A stretch of DNA of 16,980 bases from JANRKF01 sp964519595. GTDB taxonomy: Bacteria > Pseudomonadota > Alphaproteobacteria > Rickettsiales > SXRF01. The stretch's first letter is position 1; the number at the start of each line of letters is the position of its first letter. Where the stretch lies: contig CAZFJN010000041.1 in the NCBI GenBank assembly GCA_964519595.1, positions 1 through 16,980 on the forward strand. The letters are read 5' to 3'. The notes under the pieces were generated by a model. The model made no database searches, was not told where the DNA came from, and saw only the letters and a program-made list of their open reading frames with translations. This document shows, one piece after another, positions 1 to 6,335 of this stretch. Made by a program: the position numbers and the translations under genes.

Positions 1-14
1 CTGTGGTTTATTTA

Positions 15-914
15 ATGACTTACGCTTCTTTATCGCCTGACTGCGAATATTCTTCCTCTATTACTGATTATATTCGGCTGCTTAAGCCGGGGGTGATGTC
101 GCTGGTGGTTTTTACCGGACTGGCGGGAATGGTGGTCGCGCCGGGCAGTATTAATCTGTTTCAGTATATTCTGACTTTGCTTTCTATTGCGCTGGGAAGT
201 GGTGCTGGCGCTGCGATTAACATGTGGTATGATCGTGATATAGATGCAATTATGGCGCGGACATCAGCACGGCCAGTGCCGGCGGGAAGAGTGGCGGCGG
301 ATGATGCGCTGGCGCTGGGATTATTTCTGGCGGCATTGGCGGTGATGATTATCGGGCTGGCGGTAAACTGGGTGGCTTCCTTCATTCTTGCTTTCGCCAT
401 TTTCTTTTATGCGGTGATATATACGATGTGGCTTAAGCGCCGAACGCCGCAGAATATTGTAATTGGCGGCGCGGCGGGAGCTTTTCCGCCGATGATTGGC
501 TATGCGGCGGTAAGTGGCGATGTTTCGTTGCTGGCCTTTATTCTGTTTTCGATCATATTTCTGTGGACGCCGCCGCATTTCTGGGCGCTGGCGCTGTTTC
601 GCAGCGGTGATTATGCCAAGGCCGGAATTCCGATGTTGCCGGTGGTTGCCGGAGCGCGCAACACTAAATTACAAATGCTGGTTTATACGATTGCGCTTTT
701 TGCGGTGACTCTTTTTCCTAGCCTGCTGTCTTTAGCCGGAAATCTTTACGCAGCGGCGGCTTTTACGCTGGGAATAGTGTTTTTATATCACATAATCAGA
801 GTTATTTTTGATTCCGGCGATAAGTGGGCAAAGAAAACTTTCGGCTTCTCAATCTTTTATTTATTTTTTCTGTTTACAGCTTTAATGGTTGATTCTTGGC
901 TGATTCAGGTTTGA
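15..914 (+). CDS. ctaB: Protoheme IX farnesyltransferase (heme O synthase), CtaB/CyoE
   Basis: Integral membrane prenyltransferase that adds a farnesyl group to heme B to make heme O, the precursor of heme A for cytochrome oxidase. From the ATG at 15 the protein is 299 aa, a usual family length. The UbiA-family aspartate motif N-x3-D-x3-D is at N69, D73 and D77; the second conserved region reads WTPPHFW (about 184-190) and DYAKAGIPMLP (about 199-209). There are about nine hydrophobic segments. I chose ATG 15 because the protein then starts shortly before the conserved LLKPGVMSLVVFT segment. A GTG at 3 is also in frame, and the window edge hides the ribosome binding site and anything upstream. 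It heads a cox assembly run with the small genes and ctaG downstream. Family assignment is secure; the exact start is not. Confidence 0.95.
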   Translation: MTYASLSPDCEYSSSITDYIRLLKPGVMSLVVFTGLAGMVVAPGSINLFQYILTLLSIALGSGAGAAINMWYDRDIDAIMARTSARPVPAGRVAADDALALGLFLAALAVMIIGLAVNWVASFILAFAIFFYAVIYTMWLKRRTPQNIVIGGAAGAFPPMIGYAAVSGDVSLLAFILFSIIFLWTPPHFWALALFRSGDYAKAGIPMLPVVAGARNTKLQMLVYTIALFAVTLFPSLLSLAGNLYAAAAFTLGIVFLYHIIRVIFDSGDKWAKKTFGFSIFYLFFLFTALMVDSWLIQV

Positions 915-957
915 TTCAGACAGCGTTTCTTTTCATTTACAACTGAAGGATTTTTTT

Positions 958-1122
958 ATGGATAAATTCTCACCTGAAGATGCTGCGCTTCTTGTTGAAT
1001 TATCTGAGCGTACAGTGTATCTAATGGGCGGCAGCTTTGTGCTAGGCAGCTTGTTTACTCTGCTGTTGCTGTTGATTTTAGACTTTGTTCGCCGCAATAA
1101 AAACACAGAAGAAGATAAATAA
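958..1122 (+). CDS. Small single-helix membrane protein in the cox assembly cluster
   Basis: A 54-aa reading frame with a good ribosome binding site (GAAGGA at 945-950, seven bases before ATG). Residues 1-18 are acidic and soluble, about 20-42 form one strongly hydrophobic helix rich in leucine, and the tail is charged (RRNKNTEEDK). It sits 43 bp after ctaB and 18 bp before the CoxF-like gene, in the same direction as ctaG, so it is probably cotranscribed with the heme A / copper assembly genes. I do not recognise the family. By position it could be a small oxidase subunit or assembly helper; that is inference only. Its RBS, hydrophobic pattern and fit between neighbours argue that it is a real gene. 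Confidence 0.6.
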   Translation: MDKFSPEDAALLVELSERTVYLMGGSFVLGSLFTLLLLLILDFVRRNKNTEEDK

Positions 1123-1140
1123 TTTATCTATTTTACCGCA

Positions 1141-1263
1141 ATGCCACACAGTGAAAGACATAACCAACAAAAACGTAAAAACCATCTCCTGCTGTTGGTT
1201 ATGGTAGCTATTACCGTTCTTATATACGCTATTTCTCTAATGCGAATGGGATTTTGGAAATAG
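1141..1263 (+). CDS. CoxF-like small cytochrome oxidase assembly membrane protein
   Basis: A 40-aa frame: a basic N-terminus (residues 5-14, SERHNQQKRK), one membrane helix at about 15-34, and a short C-terminal end. Alphaproteobacterial cox clusters commonly carry a tiny protein of exactly this build (basic head plus one helix), called CoxF, directly upstream of ctaG. Here it ends 9 bp before the ctaG start. No clear Shine-Dalgarno sequence is visible before the ATG, so translation may depend on the upstream frame. The identification rests on size, topology and position more than on sequence motifs. In other alphaproteobacteria the encoded protein is thought to aid oxidase assembly, but its mechanism is not established. 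Confidence 0.55.
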   Translation: MPHSERHNQQKRKNHLLLLVMVAITVLIYAISLMRMGFWK

Positions 1264-1272
1264 AAATTTTAT

Positions 1273-1803
1273 ATGTCTAAGAATTTGCGCTTGGCGTTGA
1301 ATGCAGCTTTTCTAGCGGTGGCGATGCTTGGCTTTTCCTATGCTTCAGTGCCGCTATACCGCCTGTTTTGCGCGGTAACTGGCTTTGGCGGCGCTACTAA
1401 AGAAGGAAGCAAAGCTCCTGGCGCGGTGGAAAATGCTGCAGGGCAGGAAATAACCGTGCGTTTTAACGCTGATATTGATAAAAACCTGCCCTGGAAATTC
1501 ACGCCGGAAATTCTCCAGATGCGCGTAAAGCCAGGAGAGCAATCGCTCGCGCATTATATCGCGGAAAACATTGATAATAAGCCAGTTGCCGGACATGCGG
1601 TTTATAATGTTGTGCCGCATAGCGCTGGCGCTTATTTTGTCAAAATACATTGTTTTTGTTTTGAGAAACAGACTCTTGGCAGCAAGCAGCGCGTCTATAT
1701 GCCAGTATCTTTTTATATTGATCCGGAAATATTGCGTGATCCGGAAACCAGAGATATAAAAACAATCACCCTTTCATATACATTTTTCAAGCAAAATCAG
1801 TAA
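1273..1803 (+). CDS. ctaG: Cytochrome c oxidase copper-assembly protein CtaG/Cox11
   Basis: Membrane-anchored periplasmic copper chaperone that delivers copper to the CuB site of subunit I. The 176-aa product is of usual length. One N-terminal anchor helix lies at about 8-26, followed by the conserved YASVPLYRLFC (Cys33) and an immunoglobulin-like domain. The copper-binding CFCF motif is present (Cys127, Cys129) inside KIHCFCFEKQTL, along with the family phrases RFNADIDKNLPWKF and MPVSFYIDP. All expected copper ligands are there, so the protein looks functional. It follows the CoxF-like gene by 9 bp and is most likely in one transcript with ctaB. In most alphaproteobacteria ctaE follows directly; here a block of about 3.2 kb intervenes. 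Confidence 0.96.
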   Translation: MSKNLRLALNAAFLAVAMLGFSYASVPLYRLFCAVTGFGGATKEGSKAPGAVENAAGQEITVRFNADIDKNLPWKFTPEILQMRVKPGEQSLAHYIAENIDNKPVAGHAVYNVVPHSAGAYFVKIHCFCFEKQTLGSKQRVYMPVSFYIDPEILRDPETRDIKTITLSYTFFKQNQ

Positions 1804-1837
1804 CTTGCTTTTAAGGCATGTTGCGAATGCAGAGCTG

Positions 1838-1869
1838 TCATGAAATCTTCATGATACTATTATGTATCA
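1838..1869. promoter_or_regulatory. Two adjacent inverted repeats in the ctaG downstream spacer
   Basis: TCATGAA at 1838-1844 and TTCATGA at 1848-1854 form a perfect 7-bp inverted repeat around a 3-base centre. Overlapping its end, TGATAC (1852-1857) and GTATCA (1864-1869) form a perfect 6-bp inverted repeat with a 6-base loop. They lie between ctaG and a possible promoter. No T-run follows, so a standard intrinsic terminator is unlikely; an operator or RNA structure is possible. Symmetry is seen directly, function is inferred. Confidence 0.35.
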
Positions 1870-1890
1870 CAATCAAGGAAAATGCTAGAA

Positions 1891-1922
1891 TTGACAGTGG
1901 ATAAGACTGTCCAGAGTATAAT
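1891..1922 (+). promoter_or_regulatory. Possible sigma-70 promoter for the 406-aa gene
   Basis: Perfect TTGACA at 1891-1896 and perfect TATAAT at 1917-1922, both upstream of the ATG at 1952. The spacer is 20 bp, longer than the preferred 16-18, so the promoter would be weak or need an activator. The inverted repeats at 1838-1869 lie just upstream, where a regulator could bind. Confidence 0.35.
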
Positions 1923-1951
1923 AAAGCAGCGCGACTAAAAAGTGAGCTTAT

Positions 1952-3172
1952 ATGGTAGAGGCGGAAATTAATTCCGAGAAAAAAGATCATGCTAATGATG
2001 ATCGAAAAACAAAGCCAGTAGTGCGCCCTGAAATCAGCGTTCCTGAGCGTTATGATTCGCCGTTTATGAAGCTGATCGCGCCGTTTATTGCCACGCGCTA
2101 TTTCTGGCTGGCGATTGAAGAAATAAATCCTTTTGATTTTCTAAAAAAACGAGACTCTCTCATAAAAGATGGTGCAATATCGGCACATTCTGTTGGCAAG
2201 CCATGGAAAGAGCCAAGCATGGGGCGGTATTTTTCCAGAAACTTTGCTGCTTTCGGAATGGGACTTACCTTTCTTGCAGCAATGGGATTTTATAGCAGAA
2301 ATACGTTTAAAGACATAAAATCTCTTTATTCCGAAGCGGTAGCTTATGAGTTTGATAAAAAACCAGAAGATGTAACGCTGTGGGATATTTTTTCCAAAAG
2401 CGAAAATGCCGCGCTTAAAGTAACACGCGGCGCTTATTTACGGCGCACTGCTGCGCGCCTTGCTACTGCCGGCAGCTTCTTTTTTCCATGGCAGATTTTC
2501 AGAGGCTATAAAGAGTTGAAGCCGGAATATGGCGCGAATGCCAATGCCGGAGTTGGCGCAGTTGGCGCTTATCTGCTGGCGGAAGGATATTTACGCGATA
2601 AATCATTTTTTGATGCTTTGCAGGAGATGGTTTCTTCTGACCTTCATCATAACAATGCAAATCCTAATCAATCAATAACTTCCATGCGGATAAAAGGTTT
2701 GCTGGCTTTGCAGCGCAAGCATTTGAACAAAGATTATCAATGGCCAAATGCTGATTCGCCGGAGGGCAAAAGCCAGTTGCTTCTTGCCGAGCGTATCGCA
2801 AGCCTCATGAATCAGACTTATGGCAATGATGAGCGCGTAGAAGAGGCTAATTTCACCATCGGCAAATTCATCTATCTGGCTGGTTTTGGCTTGCTCGATA
2901 AATTTCCTGAAAGCCTTGCTTTTGTAGAGCTTGCCAACAAATCTGCCGACATGAAAGAGGTCAAGCAGGCGGCTTTGCAGATTAAAACCGGACATCAGCC
3001 GCAGCAGGTTTTTGCCGAATTTGGCATTGATATGAACGAGCTGGCAAATGTCGATAATAAAATAGTACGCGGCAATGATAAGGCTGATAATTTCTATACT
3101 GACAAACATAAACCGCACACACATCAGGATTACGCTAAACGGCATAATCCTGAGAACGTCATGGCGGTTTAG
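1952..3172 (+). CDS. Hypothetical protein, 406 aa, probable membrane-associated
   Basis: I do not recognise this family. The product begins with a charged stretch (residues 1-32), then a hydrophobic/aromatic segment near 41-55, a likely membrane helix at about 97-114 (FAAFGMGLTFLAAMGFY), a second weaker hydrophobic stretch at about 166-183, and a glycine/alanine-rich helix at about 194-213. From 215 on it looks soluble and mostly helical; the last 25 residues are rich in histidine and charge (HKPHTHQDYAKRH). No catalytic motif, metal-binding CxxC or nucleotide-binding loop is apparent. It lies between ctaG and the GGCT-like gene on the same strand, and a possible promoter precedes it, so it need not belong to the cox operon. 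Base use resembles its neighbours. The long open frame with balanced composition supports a real gene. Confidence 0.75.
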   Translation: MVEAEINSEKKDHANDDRKTKPVVRPEISVPERYDSPFMKLIAPFIATRYFWLAIEEINPFDFLKKRDSLIKDGAISAHSVGKPWKEPSMGRYFSRNFAAFGMGLTFLAAMGFYSRNTFKDIKSLYSEAVAYEFDKKPEDVTLWDIFSKSENAALKVTRGAYLRRTAARLATAGSFFFPWQIFRGYKELKPEYGANANAGVGAVGAYLLAEGYLRDKSFFDALQEMVSSDLHHNNANPNQSITSMRIKGLLALQRKHLNKDYQWPNADSPEGKSQLLLAERIASLMNQTYGNDERVEEANFTIGKFIYLAGFGLLDKFPESLAFVELANKSADMKEVKQAALQIKTGHQPQQVFAEFGIDMNELANVDNKIVRGNDKADNFYTDKHKPHTHQDYAKRHNPENVMAV

Positions 3173-3221
3173 AGTATCATTTAATCATCACAAAATTTGA
3201 ATTATTATTATATAGAATCTT

Positions 3222-3620
3222 ATGAAAATATTTGCTTACGGAACATTAAAAAAAGGCGGCATTCTGCACAAACATATGGAAGGCGCTAAATATATTCGCA
3301 AGAAAAAACTAAGCGGCTATGTGCTGTATCTTGCGCCTGATGAAACATATCCTTTGCTATATTACACAGGAAAAAAGAAAGATGTAGTGTTAGGAGAAAT
3401 CTGGAAAATTGATCGAAAAATAAAACGTAAACTCGACAAGCATGAAGAAGGTTATGTGCTTAAAAAGCTTATTGATCTGCCTATACTGACTTATTATCCG
3501 AATTTTGATATTAAACATATTTGCAAAACAATTCCGAAAAACAAAAGCGGCAAATATGAGTTTAATGTCAAGGCCGGTTTCTACAAAGGATTTTATCGAA
3601 TTTCCGCAGTTGCTGGATAG
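3222..3620 (+). CDS. Gamma-glutamylcyclotransferase-like (AIG2/GGCT fold) protein
   Basis: Predicted cytoplasmic enzyme of the GGCT/AIG2-like family, whose members turn gamma-glutamyl amines or peptides into 5-oxoproline. The 132-aa product starts with the family signature FAYGTLKKGG (residues 4-13, glycine loop), followed by YP at 43-44, LGEIW at 57-61 and LDKHEEGY at 71-78, where Glu75 or Glu76 would be the catalytic acid. The C-terminal third after residue 90 is lysine-rich and does not match the family pattern that I know, so substrate cannot be assigned. No strong ribosome binding site is visible. It converges on aqpS with 13 bp between stop codons. The gene is more AT-rich than its neighbours, which could hint at separate acquisition. 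Confidence 0.75.
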   Translation: MKIFAYGTLKKGGILHKHMEGAKYIRKKKLSGYVLYLAPDETYPLLYYTGKKKDVVLGEIWKIDRKIKRKLDKHEEGYVLKKLIDLPILTYYPNFDIKHICKTIPKNKSGKYEFNVKAGFYKGFYRISAVAG

Positions 3621-3633
3621 TTTCAATAAAAAT

Positions 3634-4311
3634 TCAGCAACAACCGCCAGTTTGATTATTCTCCGTTTTATTATTGTCATTGGCGCAGCGGATTTTCTGG
3701 TAAATAAGCGCGCCAAGCACAGCGCCTGCTAATGGCGCAGTAAAATACAACCATAATCCGGTAAAATTTCCTTCCAGCAGGGCAGGGGCAAGCGTCCGCG
3801 CTGGATTCATTGAAGCGCCAGTTGCCGCGCCGCCAGTAAAAGCGCACAAAGCCACAATTCCGCCAATAGCAAATCCGGCCATTATTCCTTCTGCGCGTGT
3901 ATCAGTTGCCACCGCCATGATCACAAACATCAGAAAAAATGTCAGCAGCATTTCCCAGATAAAAGCACTGCCGGACGCAACTGCCGGAATTGTCGCGCCA
4001 AAATTTGTAGCTTCCGGAAATAAAATCGCCAACGTGCCAACGCCAGCAATCGCGCCGCAAAACTGTGCGAAGCAATAAGGCAAAACTTCGCGCCGTGGAA
4101 AATGTTTGGTTATGGCAAAGGCAATGGTAACTACCGGATTAAAATGCGCTCCGGAAATATGTCCGAGCGTATAAATCATAATCGCTACTATCGCGCCAAA
4201 AACCAGCGGCGTTGCGGCGCTGTCGATGATAATACTGCCGCATCCGAAAAAAAGCAGCGCATAAGTTCCGATAAATTCCGCCAGCAATTTGCTGGTAAAG
4301 CTGTTTTTCAT
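3634..4311 (-). CDS. aqpS: Aquaglyceroporin (MIP family), probable AqpS-type arsenite channel
   Basis: Six-helix MIP channel of 225 aa. The first half-helix loop is SGAHFNPVVT (NPV at 58-60 instead of NPA); the second is GASMNPART (NPA 169-171, Arg172). Aligning by hand with AqpZ, the selectivity-filter positions are Phe38, Ala157, Ala166 and Arg172: the histidine of water-selective AqpZ is replaced by alanine, which suggests a wider pore. The adjoining arsC upstream on the same strand (79-bp gap) points to metalloid transport. In Sinorhizobium meliloti AqpS replaces an arsenite pump and lets arsenite formed by ArsC leave the cell; the same job is inferred here. The tail is hydrophilic and ends in two cysteines (224-225), which is odd. 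The ATG lies inside a 13-bp tandem repeat with no evident Shine-Dalgarno sequence. MIP family certain; arsenic role likely from context. Confidence 0.85.
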   Translation of the reverse strand: MKNSFTSKLLAEFIGTYALLFFGCGSIIIDSAATPLVFGAIVAIMIYTLGHISGAHFNPVVTIAFAITKHFPRREVLPYCFAQFCGAIAGVGTLAILFPEATNFGATIPAVASGSAFIWEMLLTFFLMFVIMAVATDTRAEGIMAGFAIGGIVALCAFTGGAATGASMNPARTLAPALLEGNFTGLWLYFTAPLAGAVLGALIYQKIRCANDNNKTENNQTGGCC

Positions 4312-4384
4312 ATTATGTTTTCATATTATGTTTTCATATTATGTTTTTCATAGCATTTTGTTCATAACATCTTTTCATATTATG
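4305..4384. repeat. 13-bp tandem repeat spanning the aqpS start and the arsC-aqpS spacer
   Basis: The unit TTTTCATATTATG occurs as three perfect head-to-tail copies (4305-4317, 4318-4330, 4331-4343) and once more at 4372-4384, with degenerate versions between. Read on the minus strand the unit is CATAATATGAAAA and contains ATG; the copy at 4305-4317 supplies the aqpS start codon. Since 13 is not a multiple of three, the upstream copies place ATG in the other two frames. Confidence 0.9.
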
Positions 4385-4390
4385 CCAGCA

Positions 4391-4870
4391 TTACGGCAAT
4401 CTGCCGATATCTGCCAGAGCTTCCTGCAGATTGGCGCTGCTTAAGTTTTTTATATCAAGCGCAACCAGCTTTTTCACACGATTCTCCAGAATATCGCAGA
4501 TGCGTGAAAATTCAGCAGCAATTTCCTGCTCGCTGCCTGAGAATTTTGCCGGATCAGCAACTCCCCAATGCGCCTTTATCCAGTTGCCTTGAAAAAGCGG
4601 ACATGATTCTCCGGCGGCATTATCACAAACGGTAATAACTATATCTATAGTCGAATCAGCAAATTCATTCCATGATTTGCTACGATATCCGGCAGTGGAA
4701 ATTCCACGCTGAGAGAGAGTTTCAAGGCTCATCGGATGCACATGTCCGGTTGGAAAACTGCCGGCGCTGAGTGAGGTAAATCTACCTTTTCCAAAATGTG
4801 CAAGCAATGCCTCAGCCATAATGCTGCGGCAGCTATTGCCAGTGCAGAGAAACAGTACGGAAGTGGTCAT
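4391..4870 (-). CDS. arsC: Arsenate reductase ArsC, low-molecular-weight phosphatase type
   Basis: Cytoplasmic thiol-linked reductase converting arsenate to arsenite; the fold is shared with low-molecular-weight tyrosine phosphatases. The 159-aa product has the N-terminal anion loop C-x5-R-S (Cys9, Arg15, Ser16 in FLCTGNSCRS), the redox cysteines Cys82 and Cys90 in VCDNAAGESCP, and the catalytic DP (Asp106-Pro107). The three cysteines favour a true reductase over a plain phosphatase. The C-terminal region 110-159 is helical and of usual length. It is the upstream gene of a minus-strand pair with aqpS, a known arrangement in alphaproteobacteria. No arsR-type repressor, arsB or acr3 is in this window. 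A further C14 lies in the loop, as is common in the family. Confidence 0.93.
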   Translation of the reverse strand: MTTSVLFLCTGNSCRSIMAEALLAHFGKGRFTSLSAGSFPTGHVHPMSLETLSQRGISTAGYRSKSWNEFADSTIDIVITVCDNAAGESCPLFQGNWIKAHWGVADPAKFSGSEQEIAAEFSRICDILENRVKKLVALDIKNLSSANLQEALADIGRLP

Positions 4871-4986
4871 AAACTAGTCATAAAAAGATAAATTCTAGGC
4901 TTGTCTATTTTGTGTCTATTTTGATTGCAATTATTTATTTCGTTATCTATTTATTTACCATCACATTTTACAGTGAAACTCTCAAC

Positions 4987-5029
4987 TTATATCAGCTACT
5001 TATATCAGCTACCAGATTATGTCAGCTAT
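4987..5029. repeat. 13-bp tandem duplication in the ctaE leader
   Basis: TTATATCAGCTAC occurs twice in perfect tandem (4987-4999 and 5000-5012), and a third, degenerate copy (TTATGTCAGCTAT) follows at 5017-5029. The repeat occupies the untranslated leader just before ctaE. The rest of the spacer from 4871 is AT-rich, holds a smaller TGTCTATTTTG duplication near 4903-4923, and shows no convincing promoter. Confidence 0.85.
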
Positions 5030-5055
5030 CAGACACTGTTAACAAAGGTTTTTCT

Positions 5056-5991
5056 ATGGCAAAACAATCTCATCCTTATCATCTGGTCAATCCAAGTCCC
5101 TGGCCTTTTGTCGGCGCATTTTCCTTGCTTTTTATGACTTTTGGCGGCGCTGCTGCCTTTCATCAGCATAAGTGGGGCGCAATAGTTGCGCTTGTTGGCC
5201 TTGTTGGCGTGTTATATACCATGTTCGGCTGGTGGAAGGATGTGGTAAAAGAAGGAATGCATGACCACGCGCATACGAAAGAAGTAAGCGGCGGTCTCCG
5301 CATTGGCATGGCATTGTTCATTGTCTCGGAAATTTTGTTTTTTGCGGCGTTCTTCTGGGCGTTTTTTAATGCCAGCCTGTTGCCGAAATTGCCGCTGGAA
5401 GATGTCTGGGCAATTGCAGACGGCATCTGGCCGCCAAAAGGCATTGTGCCTTTTGATCCTATGGATTTGCCGTTTTTAAATACTTTGATTCTGCTATTGT
5501 CAGGAACTACTGTAACCTGGGCGCATTATGCCGTGCTGCATGGCAGACAGAAAGAGGCCGCAACCGCCCTTGGCTGGACAGTTTTTCTCGGCGTGTTATT
5601 CACCGCTTGTCAGGCTTATGAATATTCACATGCGGCTTTTGGCTTTAAAGACGGAATTTATGCTTCAACCTTCTTTATGGCGACCGGATTTCATGGTTTC
5701 CACGTTATAGTCGGAACATTGTTTCTGGCGGTGTGCATGATTCGCGCGCGCGGTGGACATTTCACGCCAAAGCAGCATTTAGGCTTAGAATTTGCTGCCT
5801 GGTACTGGCATTTTGTTGATGTGGTGTGGTTGTTCCTGTTTGTCTGTGTTTATGGCGAGCTTGCCAATAAAATGCTGCCGATTATGCCGTTTTTCCTGCT
5901 TGGCTTGTTATTTGTGCTGACTGCGGCGGCGGTTCTTGCTGGCTGGATAATGGTAAAACGCGGTGTGTTTAAGCTTGCTGATCATCATTAA
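5056..5991 (+). CDS. ctaE: Cytochrome c oxidase subunit III
   Basis: Core membrane subunit of the aa3-type oxidase. I placed the start at ATG 5056 (after AAAGG at 5044-5048): it gives the classic beginning MAKQSHPYHLVNPSPWP. The frame is open upstream to 4912 but that part looks like AT-rich leader. The 311-aa product shows the family segments GLRIGMALFIVSEILFFAAFFWAFFN (about 80-105, with the conserved Glu92), THWAHYAVLHG-like TVTWAHYAVLHG (about 152-163), YEYSHAAFGFKDGIYASTFFMATGFHGFHV (about 188-217) and WYWHFVDVVWLFLF (about 249-262). Typical proteins end soon after that point; here 40 more residues follow with an additional hydrophobic helix at about 276-299. ctaE is separated from ctaG by the 406-aa, GGCT and ars genes. 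Confidence 0.96.
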   Translation: MAKQSHPYHLVNPSPWPFVGAFSLLFMTFGGAAAFHQHKWGAIVALVGLVGVLYTMFGWWKDVVKEGMHDHAHTKEVSGGLRIGMALFIVSEILFFAAFFWAFFNASLLPKLPLEDVWAIADGIWPPKGIVPFDPMDLPFLNTLILLLSGTTVTWAHYAVLHGRQKEAATALGWTVFLGVLFTACQAYEYSHAAFGFKDGIYASTFFMATGFHGFHVIVGTLFLAVCMIRARGGHFTPKQHLGLEFAAWYWHFVDVVWLFLFVCVYGELANKMLPIMPFFLLGLLFVLTAAAVLAGWIMVKRGVFKLADHH

Positions 5992-6002
5992 TGCTTGGCA
6001 TT

Positions 6003-6320
6003 TCAAGACAGCTCGTTTTTTATCCACTGTGCAAATTCGTCGTCAGATTTTTCAACTCTGTAAGCGATTATTGCCGGAGTCTGATAGCTGTGTGTTTCTT
6101 TAATATATTTCATCGCCTGATCAAGCTTGGCGCGGATTGTTTTTACCAGCAACACAGTTTCCGCTTCTTCCTGCAATGTTCCTTCCCAGCGATAAAGGGC
6201 AGTATTATTGCTGCTGATATTCGCGCAGGCGATCAGTTTTTCTGTAAGTAAAACGCGTGCAGCGGAAACAGCTTCATCTTTTCCGGCATATGTGCTACGA
6301 ATAAGCCATATTTCATTCAT
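6003..6320 (-). CDS. cutA: Divalent-cation tolerance protein CutA
   Basis: Small trimeric ferredoxin-like protein of the CutA1 family, linked genetically to copper and divalent metal tolerance in E. coli; its biochemical role is unsettled. The 105-aa product has the family marks EKLIACANI (27-35), ALYRWEG (41-47), VLLVKT (56-61) and HSYQTPAI (76-83, usually HPYE-x-PAI). Length is normal. It converges on ctaE with 11 bp between the genes and starts 15 bp from the divergent gene at 6336, so its promoter must lie inside that gene or within the tiny gap. In a cluster with oxidase copper-assembly genes a metal-related role is plausible, but the link is only positional. Confidence 0.92.
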   Translation of the reverse strand: MNEIWLIRSTYAGKDEAVSAARVLLTEKLIACANISSNNTALYRWEGTLQEEAETVLLVKTIRAKLDQAMKYIKETHSYQTPAIIAYRVEKSDDEFAQWIKNELS

Positions 6321-6335
6321 AAAATTTCTCTGGTA

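Noticed and set aside
3505..3732. Overlapping plus-strand frame across the GGCT end and the aqpS 3' end, as a sign of a frameshifted GGCT
   Set aside because: The alternative frame shows no family motif, and the 132-aa length of the normal frame is within range for GGCT-fold proteins.
4912..5055. N-terminal extension of ctaE by 48 codons
   Set aside because: The frame is open but AT-rich, contains the tandem duplication and lacks a ribosome site; family proteins begin at the MAKQSHPYHL-like sequence at 5056.
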